Source of the DNA: Polycladomyces abyssicola
Lineage (GTDB): Bacteria > Bacillota > Bacilli > Thermoactinomycetales > JIR-001
DNA: 64,000 nt
Assembly (NCBI RefSeq): GCF_018326425.1
Contig: NZ_AP024601.1
Location: 1,724,001-1,788,000 of the forward strand
Direction of reading: 5' to 3'
Part shown: positions 44,718 to 53,145 of the stretch, one piece after another
Position numbering within the stretch: the stretch's first letter is position 1
Layout of the letters: the number at the start of each line of letters is the position of its first letter
Position numbers and translations under genes: made by a program
The notes under the pieces: generated by a model
What the model was told of the DNA's origin: nothing
What the model saw: only the letters and a program-made list of their open reading frames with translations
Database searches by the model: none

Positions 44718-44746
44718 ATATTCGCCAGTTCTAAAGAAATTCCTCC
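44718..44746 (-). promoter_or_regulatory. Sigma-H type promoter of spoVS
   Basis: On the minus strand GGAGGAATT (-35) , an 11-base spacer and GGCGAATAT (-10), fitting RnAGGAwWW-N11/12-RnnGAATww. It agrees with the known sigma-H dependence of spoVS in B. subtilis. Confidence 0.7.
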
Positions 44747-44792
44747 TAGCCCAAATAAAGATTCAAAAAATTGAAAACCTAAATTTGGTTGC

Positions 44793-45590
44793 TTATCCAT
44801 CTAGCAAAGGTTGGTCATCATCGATGCGGACACGCCGGATTTTGCGCGCTTTTCCGTTGGTGCGGTCCAGATCGATGACGACGGCATTCACCTGCATCCC
44901 GCCTGTTTTTTCCACTTCCAGTCGCACGGGCAATTGCGTAAGGAACTTTTTCAACACCAAGTCACGGGACATGCCCAGAACTCCGTCATACGCCCCAGTC
45001 ATGCCCACATCGCTCAAATAGGCTGTTCCTCCTGGCAGAATGCGTTCATCCGCCGTCTGCACATGTGTGTGCGTACCGATCACCGCCGACACCCGCCCAT
45101 CTAGATACCATCCCATCGCTTGTTTCTCCGAGGTGGTTTCTGCGTGGAAATCGACGACAATATGCGTTTTCCCGCTAAGATTGGCGAGCAGTGCGTCGGC
45201 GGTACGGAATGGACATTCCACAGGAGGCATGAAAGTCCGGCCCATCAAGTTGATGACGGTCAGCGATTCTTTGCCGACGGGAATGACGGTATACCCTTGA
45301 CCCGGTGTACCTTCCGGATAATTTGCCGGACGAACCAATCTCGGTTCCTCGTCGATGAAATCGAAAATCTCCCTTCGATCCCAGGCGTGATTGCCCAACG
45401 TGATGCAATCGACCCCTTGTTTCAACAGCGAACGGACAATCTCGCGGGTGATGCCCCGTCCTCCCGCCGCGTTTTCGCCGTTGGCCACGGTCACATCCGG
45501 TTTGTACGCCCGCTTCAACCGGTTCAGATGGGTTTGAATCGCTGTTCTTCCCAATGAGCCAACAATGTCGCCGATCATCAACACACGCAT
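44793..45590 (-). CDS. ymdB: 2',3'-cyclic phosphodiesterase YmdB
   Basis: A 265-residue calcineurin-like phosphoesterase that controls biofilm/motility choice and interacts with RNase Y in B. subtilis. Metal ligands: MIGDIVGSLGR (Asp 8), VANGENAAGGRGIT (Glu/Asn), LGNHAWDR (Asn-His), VVDFHAETTSEKQAMGWYL and VIGTHTHVQTADERIL. ATG 45590 is seven bases after GGAGG; the frame open to 45626 runs through the hairpin between the two genes. It lies just downstream of rny, as in Bacillus. Confidence 0.95.
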   Translation of the reverse strand: MRVLMIGDIVGSLGRTAIQTHLNRLKRAYKPDVTVANGENAAGGRGITREIVRSLLKQGVDCITLGNHAWDRREIFDFIDEEPRLVRPANYPEGTPGQGYTVIPVGKESLTVINLMGRTFMPPVECPFRTADALLANLSGKTHIVVDFHAETTSEKQAMGWYLDGRVSAVIGTHTHVQTADERILPGGTAYLSDVGMTGAYDGVLGMSRDLVLKKFLTQLPVRLEVEKTGGMQVNAVVIDLDRTNGKARKIRRVRIDDDQPLLDG

Positions 45591-45638
45591 GTTCCTGCCT
45601 CCGTATAGAAAAAAAGAAAGCGGCAAAAAATGCCACTT

Positions 45639-47198
45639 TTATTTTGCATACTCCACGGCCCGTGTTTCCCGAATCACCGTTACTTTTATATGTCCCGGAT
45701 AATCCAACCGGTTTTCGATCTCTTTGGTTATTTGACGGGCCAACACAACCGCCTCCGCATCCGATACCTCTTCCGGTCGAACGATGATGCGCACTTCCCG
45801 TCCAGCTTGAATCGCATACGATTTTTCCACCCCATCAAACGAATCGCAGATTTCCTCCAGCTTCTCCAACCGTTTGATGTAGGCTTCAAGCGTCTCGCGT
45901 CGGGCACCGGGACGTGCTGCAGACAAAGCATCCGCCGCTCCGACCAACACCGCAATCACGCTGGTCGCCTCGACGTCGCCGTGATGGGAAGCGATGCCGT
46001 TGATCACTGCGGGGTGTTCATTATACTTTTTAGCCAATTCGATCCCTATTTCGACATGCGATCCTTCCACTTCGTGATCGATCGCCTTCCCGATATCGTG
46101 TAACAGTCCCGCCCGTTTGGCGAGGACGACGTCTTCTCCCAATTCAGCGGCCAAAAGGCCTGCCAAATGAGCCACTTCCATTGAATGTTTCAGCACATTT
46201 TGGCCATAGCTGGTCCGAAACTTCAACCGACCCAGTATTTTGATCAAATCCGGGTGCAACCCGTGAACGCCCGTTTCAAAAGTCGCTTGCTCACCGTATT
46301 CCCGAATGCGCTCATCCACTTCACGTCGGGCTTTTTCTACCATTTCCTCAATGCGGGCCGGATGAATCCGGCCGTCGGCGACCAGTTTCTCCAGTGCCAC
46401 TCTCGCCACTTCGCGCCGAATCGGATCGAACCCGGACAATATAACCGCTTCAGGAGTATCGTCAATGATCAGATCGATCCCCGTCAACGTTTCCAAGGTA
46501 CGGATGTTACGGCCTTCACGTCCGATAATCCGGCCCTTCATTTCGTCATTGGGCAGTGTGACCACCGAGACGGTCGACTCGGCCACGTGATCAGCGGCAC
46601 AACGCTGGATCGCCAGTGAAATGATGTTACGTGCCCGCTTTTCCGCCTCTTCTTTTGCCTGCTGTTCCATCTCTTTGATCATTTGGGCGGTTTCGTGACG
46701 CATCTCGTTTTCCACGCGCTGGAAGATGATTTGCTTCGCTTCCTCGGTGGTCAAACCGGAAATGCGCTCCAATTCTTGGAGTTGTTTTTGGTAGAGCGTT
46801 TCGGTTTCCCGATGGCGTTCCTCGATTTCCTGCTCTTTCTTACCGATAGCTTCCTCGCGCTTTTCCAGCGCTTCCTGTTTGCGATCGAGCGTCTCTTCCT
46901 TCTGCATGAGACGCCGCTCGAAACGTTGCAGTTCATTCCGCTGTTCGCGAATTTCGCGTTCCGCTTCCGTTCGCATCCGGTGGACTTCATCTCGCGCTTC
47001 CACCAGTTTTTCGCGTTTGATTGCTTCTGCCTCTTTGCGAGCTGTTTCGAGTATATGATCGGCCTCTTTTTCCGCGCTGCCAATTCGGGCTTCGGCCGTT
47101 GATTTGCGTAGCCAGTAACCAATCCCGGTACCGATCAACAACGCAAAAAGGAACAGCAACAACAAGCCTGCCACGTCTAGGTCGAGCATCTTTCGCAA
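45639..47198 (-). CDS. rny: Ribonuclease Y
   Basis: Membrane-bound endoribonuclease that initiates mRNA decay. It has one N-terminal membrane helix ([20 protein letters not shown], about residues 9-28), a long charged coiled coil (about 30-200), a KH domain with [20 protein letters not shown] and an HD domain with the metal motif [12 protein letters not shown], and ends TRAVEYAK. Length 519 is usual. The annotated start TTG 47198 is four bases after AGGAGGTG; ATG 47189 is the alternative but further from the site than normal. It works with YmdB and with RicA, both in this window. Confidence 0.96.
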   Translation of the reverse strand: MRKMLDLDVAGLLLLFLFALLIGTGIGYWLRKSTAEARIGSAEKEADHILETARKEAEAIKREKLVEARDEVHRMRTEAEREIREQRNELQRFERRLMQKEETLDRKQEALEKREEAIGKKEQEIEERHRETETLYQKQLQELERISGLTTEEAKQIIFQRVENEMRHETAQMIKEMEQQAKEEAEKRARNIISLAIQRCAADHVAESTVSVVTLPNDEMKGRIIGREGRNIRTLETLTGIDLIIDDTPEAVILSGFDPIRREVARVALEKLVADGRIHPARIEEMVEKARREVDERIREYGEQATFETGVHGLHPDLIKILGRLKFRTSYGQNVLKHSMEVAHLAGLLAAELGEDVVLAKRAGLLHDIGKAIDHEVEGSHVEIGIELAKKYNEHPAVINGIASHHGDVEATSVIAVLVGAADALSAARPGARRETLEAYIKRLEKLEEICDSFDGVEKSYAIQAGREVRIIVRPEEVSDAEAVVLARQITKEIENRLDYPGHIKVTVIRETRAVEYAK

Positions 47199-47489
47199 TC
47201 CACCTCCTTCTGTTCCCGCCTACAAAACAAGACCGATGGACTTCGGTCTTCCAGCGACATTCGTTCGGCTCAGCAAGAGGTCAAACGGATTGCGCGGCGT
47301 CTGTGACGCCTGTTTCGGTTTCGACTCAACCGGGCGGATCGGATTCCAGCTAAAAGCCACATTCCATCATTTTCTTTTCAGAGAAAAGCCGTTACATCTT
47401 TGTTGCTGTTTAGATTGAGAAAATCCTCTCATTCGGGAGAAAATCGAAGAAAGGATTTAAAAAACAAAGATGCATATCAATTGTATTAT
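47199..47489 (-). other. Long structured 5' leader of rny
   Basis: The rny promoter at 47480-47509 gives a leader of about 275 bases without a gene. It holds CATCTTTGTT (47395-47404) and AACAAAGATG (47463-47472), perfect inverted repeats enclosing smaller AAATCC/GGATTT pairs, and near the start codon an AAGACCGA/TCGGTCTT hairpin (47229-47250) followed by T-rich sequence. It could be an attenuator or a self-cleavage site for RNase Y; no known riboswitch was recognised. Confidence 0.5.
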
Positions 47490-47509
47490 TTAGCCTGTAC
47501 CATTGTCAA
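47480..47509 (-). promoter_or_regulatory. rny sigma-A promoter
   Basis: TTGACA (47504-47509), 18 bases, TACAAT (47480-47485) on the minus strand. It overlaps the last codons of the upstream Rad50-like C-half gene, so rny is transcribed apart from the repair operon as well as possibly with it. Confidence 0.75.
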
Positions 47510-48167
47510 GGCGGGAAATGGGAATTACTTCCGTTTTTCCGGATTGGAGGCGGACATGGAAGGCTTGGTCTGCTCCTTCAATTAAATGGGGATTATGCGT
47601 GACCAAAATGATCTGCCGATCAAACATTTCACCTGCAGACTTCAAAAACTCCACCATCGGCATCACATATTCGGCACTTACATGCTTGCCGGGTTCATCC
47701 AGAATCAGCGGTCCATCCAATCGCGGCCTGAACGTTTCAATCATGGCTACGCGCAATGCCAGGGAAGTGATGTCCACCACGCCGCCGCCACGGGCGTCTT
47801 GAGGTTTGGTGCGGATGGTACGGCCCTCCCATTCGGTGACAACATAAAATTCGGCAGTCGGTTTTCCTCCGTGTTCGGACAACTCGATTTCAAAGCGGAA
47901 AGCGGAACCGAACACATATTGCAACGCATTGGTGACCAGACTCTCCATCTGTTGCTTGGCCTGTTCACGTGCATATTCAGAAGAGGTTTGCAACAAAACG
48001 CGCACCTTGTCGAACAGATCCAGTTGCTTTTTCAACTCTTCCAAACGGGCATGCGCCTGTTGACGGAGCCGATCCAGCTCCTCCCGCTTGGCTTCGCGTT
48101 TCAACCACTCGGAGCGCGCGGATGCGATGGCCTCCCGCAAACACGCCAACTTCTCAGAACGAGTCAT
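47490..48167 (-). CDS. Rad50/SbcC-like ATPase, C-terminal half encoded as a separate protein
   Basis: A 225-residue protein: an N-terminal coiled coil (about 1-65, Arg/Lys/Glu-rich) followed by the C-terminal ATPase lobe of an SMC/Rad50-type ABC ATPase. The signature region is DARGGGVVDITSLALRVAMI (degenerate: GGG in place of SGGE), Walker B is GPLILDEPGKHVS with the catalytic Glu, and the switch His is in ILVTHNPHLIEGADQ. Alone it lacks Walker A, which is found in the other half (48381-49868). ATG 48167 overlaps the stop of the coiled-coil gene by ATGA, so stoichiometric production is likely. Last gene of the recA operon. Confidence 0.8.
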   Translation of the reverse strand: MTRSEKLACLREAIASARSEWLKREAKREELDRLRQQAHARLEELKKQLDLFDKVRVLLQTSSEYAREQAKQQMESLVTNALQYVFGSAFRFEIELSEHGGKPTAEFYVVTEWEGRTIRTKPQDARGGGVVDITSLALRVAMIETFRPRLDGPLILDEPGKHVSAEYVMPMVEFLKSAGEMFDRQIILVTHNPHLIEGADQAFHVRLQSGKTEVIPISRLDNGTG

Positions 48168-48415
48168 GATCCTTGAATCAGCTCCTGGGGCAGTTTCTCC
48201 CATGCTTCCTGCAAGTGGCGCTCAATCTCCTCTTCCAAACGGGCAATCTCTTCTTCCAAACGGGATGGTTCCACTCCCAGTTCCTGCAATTCCTGTAGGA
48301 TTTCCTCCTCCTGCTTCTCCAGTTGCTCCAAGCGGGCTTCCGCTTTATAGCGAAGATCTTTCGCTTTTTCCAAGGCGGTTTTAATCTCTTTGATTTTCTC
48401 TTCCAACTGCTGCAT
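48164..48415 (-). CDS. Small coiled-coil protein between the two Rad50-like halves
   Basis: An 83-residue protein that is almost all heptad-type coiled coil (MQQLEEKIKEIKTALEKAKD; EEEIARLEEEIERHLQE), with one Gly/Pro break at about residue 47 (LGVEPS) that could form a hairpin. It starts at ATG 48415, inside the end of the N-half gene (35-base overlap), and ends in an ATGA overlap with the C-half gene. It looks like a third piece of a split Rad50 arm or a linker subunit. No family is recognised. Confidence 0.65.
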   Translation of the reverse strand: MQQLEEKIKEIKTALEKAKDLRYKAEARLEQLEKQEEEILQELQELGVEPSRLEEEIARLEEEIERHLQEAWEKLPQELIQGS

Positions 48416-49868
48416 GGGAAACTCCTCCTCGTACTTCGGCCAAAATGTGTTGAAGCACGGAACCGTCGACGGGGGAACCACATGTCGGACAGCGGCCAAG
48501 CTGTTGAAACAAACGCAGCATTTGCGAGGTGTTGGCTTCGATCATCTCGGCATTGGCCTTCAGGTACTTCCGCCCATCCTCCAGCCGTTTGCGGCAATCG
48601 CCGAGCCGTTGTGCAGACTGCGTCAGGGCACACCACCGCCCATACGCTTCCTCGGCGGCAGACACCGCCCGCATCGCTTCAGCCAAGGTGCGTGTCCGTT
48701 CTAATGTCCGAACCATGCGCTCGCGATCCTGGCGAAGCCGGTGCAGACGCGGCTTCAGGCGCAACATGCGATCACGAATCGCCCGTTTGGCATCCAGCTG
48801 GGAGACGACTGTGGCCACCATATCGACACCATCGGTCAACCGAAGACGTTGCTGATATCGCGCTTGTTCGTTTTTACAGGCATTGTACAACGCGTGCAAT
48901 CGTCTCAAGGTGTGCAGATGAACTCGTTGGTGTTCCAAATTGTTGAGGGCTTCCGCTGCCTCCCCCAGCTTCTCGGTCATCGTGAGCGTACGGCGGCATG
49001 CCTGCTGCTCCCGTTGTCCTTTTTGATACTCCTCCAGACGGCGTCGCAACCATACCAGACGTTGACCGTCCGCCTGCAGGGAAGAGATTTTCGCCTCTGC
49101 CTCCGGCAACTGTCGCAACCGTTGGAGGATGCTTCGCTGGGTCGCGATTTGCTCCCGGCAATCCCGCCATTTTTGCAGCAGGATCCTGAGGCGGGACAGA
49201 CGCTCCTCCTTTTTCACTGCCGCTTGGAAATGCGCTTCCGACTCCTCCAATTCCCGTCCCAGTCGGGGAAGGTCTTCGTACGGCTTCAAAGCTTCCGCCA
49301 GGCGGGTCGCTTCCTGCTCCACGTGTTTGATCTCGGTAGCCAGCGATTGCCGGTCCCGCATCGTATCCCGCAAGGCGATGTCCATAATGTGGGCACCGCT
49401 GATCCGTCCGATGGATTTGGCGCGTATACTGCCTGTCTCAGCCAACAAAAACGGGCTTTCCAATTGGCTGCCGAATTGGGCGGACAGTTCCCAGTCCTTG
49501 TCCAATCGGACCGGATGCATGTTGTGTGCATCCAGTACCTCTTGCGGTACACCGCTCCCGAATCCTTCAAATACCTGTTCCTGTCCGTCCGGGGTCCGGA
49601 TAATGTAACGGTTGACGGAAGCGGAACGTTCCCGGGCGATTTCCGTTCCGTCGGACATCGTCAGAACGACACGGCATTTGTCCGCTCCGATCCGAATATA
49701 ATCCGTCCCTCGCGGCTGATTGAACAACACCCAGCGCAACGCGCGCAAGATGGCGCTTTTGCCGCTGTCCGACGGACCGATCAGCACATTGAGCCCATCG
49801 GCAAATTGAATCTCCGTCCGTTCGTGCGACTGGAAATTTTCGATGTAGAGACGCTTCAGCCGCTTCAA
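48381..49868 (-). CDS. Rad50/SbcC-like ATPase, N-terminal half with zinc-hook motif
   Basis: A 495-residue protein. The N-terminal lobe has IENFQSHERTEIQFADGLNV, Walker A GPSDSGKSAI (residues 31-40) and the Q-loop region SPFLLAETGSIRAKSIGRIS, followed by about 280 residues of coiled coil. Near the end sits RCPTCGSPV (Cys 460 and 463), the Cys-x-x-Cys of a Rad50 zinc hook, after which the protein stops. Signature and Walker B motifs are absent and supplied by the gene at 47490. ATG 49868 overlaps the nuclease stop by ATGA. Wording of the Q-loop recalls phage gp46-like ATPases, so a phage origin is possible. Confidence 0.82.
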   Translation of the reverse strand: MKRLKRLYIENFQSHERTEIQFADGLNVLIGPSDSGKSAILRALRWVLFNQPRGTDYIRIGADKCRVVLTMSDGTEIARERSASVNRYIIRTPDGQEQVFEGFGSGVPQEVLDAHNMHPVRLDKDWELSAQFGSQLESPFLLAETGSIRAKSIGRISGAHIMDIALRDTMRDRQSLATEIKHVEQEATRLAEALKPYEDLPRLGRELEESEAHFQAAVKKEERLSRLRILLQKWRDCREQIATQRSILQRLRQLPEAEAKISSLQADGQRLVWLRRRLEEYQKGQREQQACRRTLTMTEKLGEAAEALNNLEHQRVHLHTLRRLHALYNACKNEQARYQQRLRLTDGVDMVATVVSQLDAKRAIRDRMLRLKPRLHRLRQDRERMVRTLERTRTLAEAMRAVSAAEEAYGRWCALTQSAQRLGDCRKRLEDGRKYLKANAEMIEANTSQMLRLFQQLGRCPTCGSPVDGSVLQHILAEVRGGVSHAAVGRENQRD

Positions 49869-50857
49869 CGCTCCCGTCCCCCTTCCGTCCCCAACCGTTC
49901 CTGCACGATGGCGATGCGCCGCATCGCCTCATATTTGACATCCGGTTCAATTCCTTCCAACCGGGCGATTTCCTCAATGATGTCGATCGCATCGATCCCC
50001 TGAAATTCGCCGGTGGCACGTACCTGACGAACAAAGGCGGCCAATTTCTCCTCCCGGTAGGCGGCTTGTTCCAGATAGGAACGGTCCAGCACATCCGTTC
50101 CCTTTGCCGCACATTGCAAGGCGATAAGTTCCACCTGCACCGATTCGGCAAACGTGAGCAAAGCGACTTGTGGTTGCCGCCGCATCTCCGAAGGATGGTT
50201 GTTGATGCGAGCCAAGGCGCCAGGATTGACAATGTACCGTCCCTCCCGACGCTGAACAGGGAACCCGGCATGGTAATGCCCGGTAAGCAGGACATCCACC
50301 GAGTCAAACCACAGATGATCCAATAATGTATGCGGCACGCCTTCGGGCAGGTGGCGATCCACCGCCATGCCGTGTACCATATGTACGCAAAAATCGGCAC
50401 CCGTTACGTTGCTCACCGCATAATCCAATCCAGGATCCCGTTTGTCCAACTCGTGGTGAAACGGTTGACCGCTGAGCTGGACGGTCACGCCGCCTCTTTC
50501 CAACTTGACCGTTTCCCCCGGTCGAAGCAGGCGGATGACACCGAATGCATCCAACAGCCCAAGCATCGATCGATCGACCGTATCCGGGTTATGCCCGTAA
50601 ATGTCGTGATTACCAGCGATCGTATACAGCGGCACCTTCAATCGACGCAACAGGGAGGCAAATTCACGAACGACCGCCGGGGATAGATCGGGACGATCAA
50701 AAAAGTCGCCGCCGTGTAAGACCGCATCCACTTGGCGGTCATGCGCCAGCTGGATCACCTCTTCCAGCTTGCGACGCATGGCTGTCGGAAAGTCGTCCGT
50801 GCGGCTGCGGGGTGACGTTCCCCTGATATGCGTGTCGGTCAAATACAACAGCCGCAT
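49865..50857 (-). CDS. Mre11/SbcD-like nuclease (calcineurin-like phosphoesterase)
   Basis: A 330-residue DNA-repair type phosphoesterase and the likely nuclease partner of the split Rad50-like ATPase. All five metal motifs are visible: YLTDTHIRG (residues 6-14), LHGGDFFDRPD, YTIAGNHDIYGHN, CVHMVHGMAVD and VLLTGHYHAG. The C-terminal 90 residues (AAFVRQVRATGEFQGIDAID; MRRIAIVQERLG) probably bind the ATPase coiled coil. It begins 16 bases after the recX stop and overlaps the ATPase N-half by four bases. Confidence 0.87.
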   Translation of the reverse strand: MRLLYLTDTHIRGTSPRSRTDDFPTAMRRKLEEVIQLAHDRQVDAVLHGGDFFDRPDLSPAVVREFASLLRRLKVPLYTIAGNHDIYGHNPDTVDRSMLGLLDAFGVIRLLRPGETVKLERGGVTVQLSGQPFHHELDKRDPGLDYAVSNVTGADFCVHMVHGMAVDRHLPEGVPHTLLDHLWFDSVDVLLTGHYHAGFPVQRREGRYIVNPGALARINNHPSEMRRQPQVALLTFAESVQVELIALQCAAKGTDVLDRSYLEQAAYREEKLAAFVRQVRATGEFQGIDAIDIIEEIARLEGIEPDVKYEAMRRIAIVQERLGTEGGRER

Positions 50858-50873
50858 CCGATCTCATCCCCTC

Positions 50874-51524
50874 TCATTGTGAATCCCGATGACGTTCGCG
50901 ATAGTGTTGCAGGATGGAGCAGACGAGCGATTGCGGAAAACCCCGGCGCAACAAATAATGGCCCAACCGTCGTTCCACGGTCGGCCACGGATACCGGCGC
51001 AGCCGTTCATATCGTTTTTCCGCCAGCGATCTCGCCAACTCCTGATCCGCTTCTTCGGGAACCTCCGCCAACACCTCGTTGATGATGTCGGCGGCAATCC
51101 CCTTTTGCTCCAATTCTTTTCGCAACAGCAAACGGCCACGACCATTTCCGCGTCGTTGTTCCACCCAGGCGGCTGCAAACCGGCGGTCGTCGATATAACC
51201 GTAACGGTTGAGCTTGTCCATCGCCGCCCGCACATGCGGGGCAGCAAACCCCTTTCCGACGAGATAACGCTCCACTTCCCAAGCCGTTCGCGGTTTGTAT
51301 TGCAAATACTTGAGCGCGGCCTGCCACACTTTGTTGCGTTCTTCCTCTTCCAAAACGGCATCGATCTCAACCGGGTCCACCCGACGCCCCTTGGTCAACC
51401 GCATTTTGACCAAAACGTCCTCATGTACGGAAACCGGCTCGCAACCCTCGATGAACACACGGTATCGGGCCGTTGTTCCCGGTTGCCGCTCAATCCGAAT
51501 GATGGTGCCCGGCTCCTGGTTCAT
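50874..51524 (-). CDS. recX: Regulatory protein RecX
   Basis: A 216-residue, helical modulator of RecA filaments. Repeating three-helix units are seen: ALKYLQYKPRTAWEVERYLV, MDKLNRYGYIDDRRFAAAWV and RRYPWPTVERRLGHYLLRRG. The N-terminal 70 residues (YRVFIEGCEPVSVHEDVLVK) form the extra domain typical of Firmicute RecX. It follows recA after 40 bases in the same direction, so both would rise in an SOS response. In B. subtilis recX is not beside recA, so this is a different arrangement. Confidence 0.9.
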   Translation of the reverse strand: MNQEPGTIIRIERQPGTTARYRVFIEGCEPVSVHEDVLVKMRLTKGRRVDPVEIDAVLEEEERNKVWQAALKYLQYKPRTAWEVERYLVGKGFAAPHVRAAMDKLNRYGYIDDRRFAAAWVEQRRGNGRGRLLLRKELEQKGIAADIINEVLAEVPEEADQELARSLAEKRYERLRRYPWPTVERRLGHYLLRRGFPQSLVCSILQHYRERHRDSQ

Positions 51525-51564
51525 GACTTTTCCCGCCTTTGTATAAGGTCAGACCAAGACACGG

Positions 51565-52617
51565 TCAGGCTTCGAGCTCCAGTTGCTCGGCTTTTTCTCC
51601 GGACTCTTGGGCCGCTTCGGATTTTTTCGGTTCAGCCAAGCCGTAGTGGGCACGGATACTGGCTTCGATCCTGGCGCACAACTCCGCGTTTTCTTTGAGG
51701 AACTGTTTCGCGTTTTCACGGCCCTGTCCCAGACGCTCACCCTCAAATGAATACCAAGCGCCGCTCTTGCTGATGATGTCCAACTCGGTGGCGATGTCCA
51801 GAATGCTGCCCTCTTTGGAGATGCCTTCACCGTACATGATGTCCACGTCGGCTTGCTTGAACGGCGGAGCCACTTTGTTTTTCACCACTTTGATCTTGGT
51901 GCGGCTGCCCACCATCTCGTTTCCTTGCTTGATCGTCTCCGCACGACGCACTTCCAGGCGGATGCTGGAGTAGAATTTCAATGCCCGACCGCCGGGAGTG
52001 GTTTCCGGGTTACCGAACATGACCCCCACTTTTTCCCGAATTTGGTTGATGAAAATCGCGATCGTCTTGGATTTGCTGATCGCGCCGGACAGCTTCCGCA
52101 GCGCTTGCGACATCAGGCGGGCTTGTAAGCCGACATGGGAATCCCCCATCTCTCCTTCAATTTCCGCTTTGGGAACCAATGCGGCCACCGAGTCGATGAC
52201 GATGATATCGATCGCCCCGCTGCGCACCAGTGCCTCGGCGATCTCCAATGCCTGCTCTCCCGTGTCTGGCTGGGACAGCAACAACTCATCGATGTTGACA
52301 CCCAGCTTTTGGGCGTACACCGGGTCCAGTGCATGCTCCGCGTCGATGAATGCGGCTTGCCCCCCGACACGCTGTACTTCGGCGATCGCATGGAGTGCCA
52401 CGGTCGTTTTCCCCGAAGACTCCGGCCCGTATACCTCAATGATCCGGCCGCGGGGATATCCGCCCACTCCCAGCGCAATATCCAACGCAATCGATCCGCT
52501 GGAAATCGTTTCTACCTGGGTCGCGGCCGCTTCTCCCATCCGCATGATCGAGCCTTTACCAAACTGCTTTTCGATCTGTCTCAATGCCATTTCCAACGCT
52601 TGACGACGGTCGGACAT
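51565..52617 (-). CDS. recA: Recombinase RecA
   Basis: A 350-residue ATPase that forms filaments on single-stranded DNA, drives homologous recombination and triggers LexA self-cleavage. Walker [18 protein letters not shown] (about residues 64-80), [20 protein letters not shown], Walker [15 protein letters not shown], loop L1 [20 protein letters not shown] and loop L2 [20 protein letters not shown] are all present. ATG 52617 has AAGGAGTGA eight bases upstream. A sigma-A promoter and a LexA-type box lie just upstream. First gene of recA-recX-Mre11-Rad50. Confidence 0.98.
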   Translation of the reverse strand: MSDRRQALEMALRQIEKQFGKGSIMRMGEAAATQVETISSGSIALDIALGVGGYPRGRIIEVYGPESSGKTTVALHAIAEVQRVGGQAAFIDAEHALDPVYAQKLGVNIDELLLSQPDTGEQALEIAEALVRSGAIDIIVIDSVAALVPKAEIEGEMGDSHVGLQARLMSQALRKLSGAISKSKTIAIFINQIREKVGVMFGNPETTPGGRALKFYSSIRLEVRRAETIKQGNEMVGSRTKIKVVKNKVAPPFKQADVDIMYGEGISKEGSILDIATELDIISKSGAWYSFEGERLGQGRENAKQFLKENAELCARIEASIRAHYGLAEPKKSEAAQESGEKAEQLELEA

Positions 52618-52657
52618 GTATCGTATCACTCCTTGTCTCGTTTCGCCTCGTATCCTC

Positions 52658-52686
52658 ATCATACATTGTTTTGGATTCTTTGCCAA
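52658..52686 (-). promoter_or_regulatory. recA sigma-A promoter
   Basis: TTGGCA (52681-52686), 17 bases, TATGAT (52658-52663) on the minus strand; the recA start is about 40 bases downstream. Confidence 0.8.
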
Positions 52687-52695
52687 GAGATTTTA

Positions 52696-52709
52696 CGAAC
52701 ATTTATTCG
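52696..52709 (-). promoter_or_regulatory. LexA (DinR) box upstream of recA
   Basis: CGAACATTTATTCG fits the Bacillus SOS box CGAAC-N4-GTTCG with one mismatch. It ends ten bases before the -35 box, near enough for LexA to block polymerase. Confidence 0.65.
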
Positions 52710-52791
52710 CCACTTTCGACCAGGTTTGATGCATACACTGTCGTGGTACAGTAATGGAAGAAACAACTACAACGATCGGGAGTGATCATCA

Positions 52792-53103
52792 TTGGATAAA
52801 GAACGGATGAAAGAGGAGATCATGGAACGCCTGGGAGAAGTCGAGGACCCGGAACTGGGCATCGACATCGTCAACCTGGGCCTCGTATACGGTGTGGATA
52901 TCGATGATGACGGCAATGTCAAAATCACGATGACGCTGACCGCCATGGGTTGTCCGTTGGCCGGCACGATCAACAGCCAGGTGACGGAGGCGGTCAAAAA
53001 AGTGGACGGTGTCCGGGACGTGGAGGTCAACATCGTGTGGAATCCACCATGGACAAAAGATCGCATGTCCCGGTACGCCAAAATCGCACTGGGTATCCAG
53101 TAA
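52792..53103 (+). CDS. MIP18/DUF59 iron-sulfur assembly factor (SufT/PaaD-like)
   Basis: A 103-residue single-domain protein of the MIP18 family, thought to help mature iron-sulfur proteins. Marks: VEDPELGIDIVNLGLVYGVD (residues 17-36), ITMTLTAMGCPLAGTINSQV with the conserved Cys, and VNIVWNPPWTKDRMS. The start is TTG 52792, seven bases after GGAGTGA. It runs opposite to recA and to the helicase and is followed by its own terminator. It is not part of a visible suf cluster. Confidence 0.88.
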   Translation: MDKERMKEEIMERLGEVEDPELGIDIVNLGLVYGVDIDDDGNVKITMTLTAMGCPLAGTINSQVTEAVKKVDGVRDVEVNIVWNPPWTKDRMSRYAKIALGIQ

Positions 53104-53106
53104 CAA

Positions 53107-53136
53107 AAACCCCGTCCGCAGAGACGGGGTTTTTGT
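53107..53136 (+). terminator. Terminator after the SufT-like gene
   Basis: CCCCGTC and GACGGGG with a six-base loop, then TTTTTG. It can also serve the helicase gene ending on the other strand. Confidence 0.88.
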
Positions 53137-53145
53137 TTTTCGGGG

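Noticed and set aside
47490-49868. Split Rad50 as a simple frameshifted pseudogene
   Set aside because: All three pieces have own starts, overlaps and complete motifs; joining them needs more than a single-base repair and no stop codons interrupt any conserved part.
48741-50003. A 420-codon plus-strand frame opposite the Rad50-like N-half
   Set aside because: Shadow of a coiled-coil coding gene; no ribosome site or domain.
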